39,386 nucleotides of DNA from Acanthaster planci (lineage: Eukaryota > Echinodermata > Asteroidea > Valvatida > Acanthasteridae). The position numbers and the translations under genes are program-made. A model generated the notes under the pieces. It saw nothing but the letters and a program-made list of their open reading frames with translations. It did no database searches and was not told the origin of the DNA. Location: assembly GCF_001949145.1 (NCBI RefSeq), contig NW_019091641.1:203672-243057 (forward strand). The letters run 5' to 3'. Within the stretch, counting starts at the first letter, position 1; each line of letters begins with the position of its first letter. Shown piece by piece: positions 34,801-39,386 of the stretch.

Positions 34801-37800
34801 GAGCTGAACATGCTGAAAGACTACATTTTGTAATAATTACTAAGTAATCTCGTAGGAAAGTCTTCCTGACAATGTTCAATTTCAAAGTTACTTTTCAACT
34901 TCTGCAATATTATGATATCACAGCAATAATAGCACGCACAGTGTGTTACAGTATCTGTCAGTTAAAGGCGCCAAAATATTGTCATTTTCATATTTACATG
35001 CATATTGCGTCTTGTAGCCTGTTCTTCACCTAACAGTCTTGGACCTTCTCTTAGAATAAGACTAAGGTCCAGAAAAGTTGGAGGCTTCAGCAATTTTTGT
35101 TGCACTTAATTTCTTTCAAAATTTCCCCACTGTATCCCTTTCCACGATGCGCCCAAATATTGGGTTCTGTTGGTTTACAAATTCTGACTATCATGCCCAA
35201 GATTTGCGTTGAGACACAAGTAGCCAATTTAGGCAAGATGCCAGTGGCTTAGAAGATAAAACATTGATGTGATATTTTGGAAGGTCCCAGGTTTTAAAGC
35301 TTCTGTAGTTACGTTTGTACTTACTTGTACAGACACGTTTAACTTCTCTCACATTTGACATGTGAAACAGCAAAGAATATACTAGCGTTTCCTTCACTCC
35401 AGTTTGATTTAGATACAACTGTGCCAGCCTTGGCTTTGCATTGTGGGCCATGGTTGCCCTGGCAACCAATCACGACCTCCTGGGGTCAATTGCCTTTGTC
35501 TTGGCCCTGAACTACAAGCAGATGGAGCTGTACCATGCTCTACCGTTCTTCTGCTGTCTGCTGGCAAGATGCATCTGGTATGTCAAACTAAGAGTCATTT
35601 CTCCTTTTCAGATCACATGCCCGGGTTTGCTGCAACTTATTGTCAGAGTATTAGAGCTGTTGTGCCCAACATTGCCCGAGCCTTAGAATGTCTTCACTGG
35701 AACAAAGGTGTTCACATTTACAGAATCGTTCACTTCTTTTGCCAGAGTGCTGTGTGTACGAACAGGGATCTAACAGTAGAGATGCACAGCCATCATGAAC
35801 GATCACGTTTATTGTTTCTGTTTTGCAGGGAGACCAGACTGCCGTTACTGTACCGTTTCTGGAAGCTAGTCCAGATTGGTGTTGTTGTCGTTGCTACCTT
35901 CGTTCTGTGTTGGCTTCCGTTTTTATCAGACATGGACGTCTTTGTTCAGGTGTTGCGTAGGCTCTTCCCCTTTGACAGAGGGCTGTTCGAGGTAAGTCGT
36001 TATTTCCAAAAATTTTAGCTTTTGGGTGTCATATTTTGTTGACGAGGCATGTTGTGGATGCAAGTATTTTGGTGCCGATGCTGGTGAGATATTGCACTGT
36101 CAATGACAGAAAATTATTTGCTTCGTTGTGCTCCTAATTCTAAACTTGTTTCAAAGAAGTAATTGATATGGCTCAACTTATAATGTGATATTATAATTAT
36201 GTCACAAGATAATGAAGAACAGGTATTTTTGTAGTAGCTGATAAATTTTCAGCTCGTGTTTAATTCTTTAACTTTGTAATTCATGGCCTTAGTCAGTTTA
36301 GCAAGTCGCATTCAAAAGCTGGTGCCTCTCAGAACCGGCATATCAATACACTTTGAAGAGAAAATCTGAGCCACATGCATAGTGAATTAGATAAGGCTAT
36401 CCATTATTATTCATTGAAGACCATGTTATTGGACTCAGATCGCACCAAAAGTAATCCTGTTTCTTCCCTAATATTTTGCCCCAGGACAAAGTCTCCAACT
36501 TCTGGTGCAGCATCAGTGTCATCATCAAAATCAAGAATATCCTATCCCAAGATGCATTGGTCAAACTCTGCCTAGCGACGACTGGGGTATGCTTACTACC
36601 CCTGTGTGCTGATCTGTTGAGAGCCAGCGTTAGATCAGCAAGCAGTATATTAAAATTTCACTACTCCTTGGTGAGTAGAAGTTTCTACATGCTGTCCTGG
36701 TCATTTCTTTGTTCATTTTCCTAGTTTCTGTTTGTTCTGTCAAATAATTACTTCTTTTTGGTTTTTAATTTTGCAAGAAACATATTTCTCTTCCAAAAAC
36801 TCAAAACTAGTTTTCAATTCTTGATTTAGACTATTGTCATCTTTATAAGAAAAAAAATTACAAAAGTGATGTGGTACTTTCCTAAAGGTACTGTTTCTTT
36901 TGTCTTCTTACAGATAAATAGTTCTTTAGTATTCTTCTTGTTTTCCTATCAAGTTCATGAGAAGAGCATCCTTCTTGTAGCTTTGTAAGTGTTCAGTGGC
37001 TTTTGTTTACAAGTTAACCTCCCCCTCCCCTTTCAACAACTGCACTGCTCATCTCAGAATTTGCTTCAATCTCACAGAATATTTTATTAGCATATACAGG
37101 TGACCGCAACCAGAGTTTCAAATGAAGTATATGGCTTTTAACTGGTTCTCCGGAAGATTTTGCTCAGCAAATAAATTGAAGAACCAAAATTTCAGGGGGG
37201 AGGCCAAATTCTTCGGGTGCCAATTTTGGGAACATTTTTATCATTGTATGACCTCTGAGGGCTTAGGCTACAATTTGGTGCTTTTTACACACTTTTGGAA
37301 ATAGACCCCCAAAGTGGCCTTTCATTATCCCCCCCCTCCCCCGAATCATTTGGTCCGTTTTGGGGGTCCATTGCCCTCGTTCCCCCCCCGCCCCATATCT
37401 GCTCTTTGGCCCTGGTCTAAGGGGTTTCAGTACGAAAGTGCAAAGCTAGTATTTCTCCACTGTATTCTTGTTTTGTTGCGTCCAAAGATTGTTCAGGCAG
37501 GAGAGGCTTTGATTTTGACAAGAAATATACAGATTCCAATTTCAAGGAGCCACTACTCAAAGAAATATATTTTGGAGTAGAAAATGTTTGCTTAGCAGAG
37601 ATGAACTACTTGTCAAACTTGCCTGGCATCATGCGAGGCCATGCTCGAACCACTTGGCTTTAAAGAGAATGTGGCCATGTGTAAGCCTGTGGTTTTACAG
37701 TGGCAGTCGTTTCCCATATATGAGTATGTTCATGTCAGCTGCAGCCTGGTAATTTGGATGTGGCCTCATACAGCATTGGTGCCTTCATAGTCTGGGGAAT

Positions 37801-39154
37801 TCCATTTCAAATGAGAGTGTGACAAAATCAGGATACCAGACTGAATTCATAGTTAACTCATAGGTGATTTCAATTGGTCTCTGCATTTGCCCTTTCTCAT
37901 CTCCTTTCTCTCCCCCAATTCTAGGCCTGTTTGTTGCCTTCTTGATGTTCACCCACTGCTCTGTTCTTGGTTTCTTCTTATATCCACATTTAGGTAAGTA
38001 TGACTGCTAAGACCTAGTAAAATGTATCACTGTGAACGATGCCACTGTAATGTTTCAGGCGAAGTTAGACGACTCGAGATTTTTGTTGAGCCAGATCGGT
38101 ATGAGTCCTGAGCTGGACCAAAAGAGGGTGCAATATTCCTAGGAAAAAGAGGTTCCGTTGGTCAGAACTGCACGTCGCTGGTTCACAAATGACTACGAAA
38201 TGGCAGTGTTGCGGTCGCATTAATGCCAACAACATGAACACTCCCAACCAACATGGCTCTTTTCAACTGAAGAGGGAGTGCTTCTGCTCTAGGCAGATAC
38301 CAACGGCACATGCCCAAAATGAAGCACGTCCAAGGTCGCAGCTTGCATTTTGTTCAAACACTAACCTGACTCATTTTGCTGGTTCTGCTAAGGCTTCTGG
38401 TTTCTTCCAAATGTTAACGTATCCTTGAACTGAGGCTTGTTTTTCACCTGCTTGCATGTCTCTCAGCATGCTACCACTTCTCATCAAGGATCAGCTCTTC
38501 TTGCCTTACCTTGCCCTCTGCCTCATGTTCCTGGTTGTGGCAAGGATGTCATTCAGGGAAAAGTCTGTCAAATTCAAAGTTCTGGTAAGACACTCTTCAG
38601 AACTTTTCTTTATTTCTCTGAAATGGGAACCCCCAAATTGAAGCAACTACCAGTTCAATGCACAGGCTGGGTCAATCACAAGAGCCAGCATTTTAGAAAT
38701 GGTGCTGTCATTTTTAGGTACAGGGGTTGAGGTTTCTTTCAATGAGGAAAAAAATCAGTTGTTTTCAGAAACAAATTCCATTCCCACCCCAGACTTGGAT
38801 ACGCCACTGGCTATATGCTGCTGACGTAATGCCCAAGTGTACTTAACATTGTTCCCTCCACAGGTTGCTTGCTCCTTGCTAGGAGCCATGGCCCTCAGCA
38901 TCACCAGTGTGATATTGGAGCCCCCAGCTAGGTATCCTGATCTCTATGCCGTGCTGGTCTCGGTGTATTCCTGTGCACATTTCCTCGTCTTCCTGGTCAT
39001 CTTCTACATCATGCAGCTGACCACGGAGGTGGAAAACATCGCGGTGACCAATGCTTACCACATCAGCAGAGGGAATGCGGCAGCGGGCCACCACTTGAAG
39101 CAAAGTACCGGGAAAAAGGGGAAACCAAAACGTAAAATGCAAAAAGTGGAGTAG
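31831..39154 (+). CDS. ALG6: Dolichyl-P-Glc:Man9GlcNAc2-PP-dolichol alpha-1,3-glucosyltransferase, complete gene
   Basis: Multi-pass ER membrane GT-C enzyme that transfers the first glucose from dolichyl-phosphate-glucose to Man9GlcNAc2-PP-dolichol, before ALG8 and ALG10 act. Exons: 31831-31915, 32524-32608, 33309-33398, 33950-34038, 34483-34633, 35413-35577, 35829-35991, 36485-36670, 36914-36984, 37925-37993, 38467-38584, 38864-39154 (stop TAG). Phases join throughout, giving 520 residues; human is about 507-509. Visible: N-terminal membrane segment, GDYEAQRHW (37-45) in the first lumenal loop whose Asp38 matches the proposed catalytic acid of the family, [14 protein letters not shown] (68-81), [14 protein letters not shown] (200-213), [13 protein letters not shown] (264-276) and VHEKS (352-356). 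These fit ALG6 better than ALG8. The C-terminus is lysine-rich with no canonical KKXX signal. The intron after exon 5 has U12-type signals. The start matches the recalled human N-terminus in position. Confidence 0.96.
32360..32440 (-). mobile_element. tRNA-derived SINE head (Pol III A and B boxes)
   Basis: On the minus strand, TGGTCGAGTGG (32431-32421) fits the A box and GGTTCGAGTCC (32386-32376) fits the B box, with normal spacing. CTGC-ACCAGTAA-GCAG (32411-32396) forms an anticodon-like stem but with an 8-base loop, and the T stem has one mismatch. CAAGCTC and AAGCTTG at the ends could pair like an acceptor stem, yet six extra bases separate the latter from the T arm. These defects fit a tRNA-derived SINE or tRNA pseudogene rather than a working tRNA. 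It is in ALG6 intron 1, antisense to the gene. Confidence 0.72.
33452..33732. mobile_element. MITE with GGGCCCAATTTCATGG termini
   Basis: The left end GGGCCCAATTTCATGGCGCTG and right end CAGTGCCATGAAATTGATAGCCC are inverted copies that differ by a 2-bp insertion and one or two substitutions. The 281-bp body repeats TAAGCAC several times and has no ORF of note. From memory, elements with this terminus are common in echinoderm genomes; I could not check this. It lies in ALG6 intron 3 (33399-33949). Confidence 0.7.
34634..35412 (+). other. ALG6: U12-type (minor spliceosome) GT-AG intron in ALG6
   Basis: The intron opens with GTATCCTT, the consensus of GT-AG U12-type 5' splice sites. Near the 3' end, TTCCTTCAC (35389-35397) resembles the U12 branch-site consensus TTCCTTRAC, and its adenosine is 16 nt from the AG at 35412, inside the usual 10-20 nt range. 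There is no long polypyrimidine tract next to the AG. Splicing 34633 to 35413 restores [14 protein letters not shown], as expected for ALG6. A U2-type donor at this place would not keep the frame. The intron also holds an imperfect palindrome at 35040-35071. Confidence 0.82.
36985..37924 (+). other. ALG6 intron 9, no further feature seen
   Basis: A 940-bp intron with several C-rich runs near 37330 and 37390 but no recognisable repeat family, exon or RNA gene. The acceptor at 37924 joins in phase to [13 protein letters not shown] of the ALG6 protein. Confidence 0.65.
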
Positions 39155-39386
39155 GTATAGTTTGTCATGTCCTGGGTTGTCACTGATTAATCATTCCTCC
39201 AAGAAATTTTCTTTCAATGATATTTATCTCCTACTCTAAGGCAGAGTTTGGGCGGCATGTTCTCGTATGTTCACTAACAGCTTGATTTGTCGTTCTTGGA
39301 TTGGCCGCTCGAATGCCGGGTACATACAATTGGTTATCGCTGGTAGGCCTAGTTAGTGACAAGCAACATGTCGGCGTCCACGTTAG
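39155..39386 (+). other. ALG6 3' UTR and flank to the window end
   Basis: Sequence after the ALG6 stop codon. No AATAAA or ATTAAA hexamer is visible up to base 39386, so the transcript probably ends outside the window. No other gene starts here that I can recognise. Confidence 0.55.

Noticed and set aside
35443-36018. Longest open frame (191 codons, plus strand)
   Set aside because: It reads ALG6 exon 7 in the right frame but misreads exon 6 and runs through the intron between them. The spliced ALG6 model explains both exons.
1-39386. CRISPR array, bacterial operon or provirus
   Set aside because: No spaced repeat array with unique spacers, no ribosome-binding-site-led ORFs and no viral genes. 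All coding DNA is spliced animal genes.

Overview
The window is animal nuclear DNA: spliced protein genes with short GT-AG exons, long introns, AT-rich intergenic DNA and many non-autonomous repeats. The encoded proteins resemble their human orthologues closely but not at vertebrate level. Repeat style and gene structure suggest a marine invertebrate deuterostome, perhaps an echinoderm; this is inference from style, not a proven assignment.

Three conserved housekeeping genes account for nearly all coding sequence. (1) 379-8090, plus strand: the C-terminal 546 residues of GTF3C3, a TPR subunit of RNA polymerase III factor TFIIIC, in 13 exons; its 5' part lies before the window. (2) 16197-31544, minus strand: a complete 16-exon RANBP3 gene (561 aa), the Ran-binding cofactor of CRM1/XPO1 export. 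(3) 31831-39154, plus strand: a complete 12-exon ALG6 gene (520 aa), the ER glucosyltransferase that adds the first glucose to the N-glycan lipid precursor. The exon phases of all three models were checked and join without a frameshift.

Layout: GTF3C3 and RANBP3 converge on a gene-free stretch of about 8 kb (8091-16196) that holds 3' UTRs, a pogo-like MITE and two minisatellites. RANBP3 and ALG6 are head to head, with 286 bp between start codons, so they probably share a bidirectional promoter. The three genes act in separate pathways (Pol III transcription, nuclear export, N-glycosylation); no operon-like cooperation is implied.

Introns carry most of the unusual content: a Penelope-like inverted structure, a mariner-like MITE, four copies of one short repeat family, a near-perfect hairpin MITE, a 768-bp foldback element, a decayed non-LTR retrotransposon, a tRNA-derived SINE head and a CCCAATTTCATG-type MITE. 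The most informative single signals are a U12-type intron in ALG6, and an in-frame, codon-periodic repeat array that directly follows the GTF3C3 stop codon. I see no sign of a novel multi-gene system, CRISPR array or viral genome.
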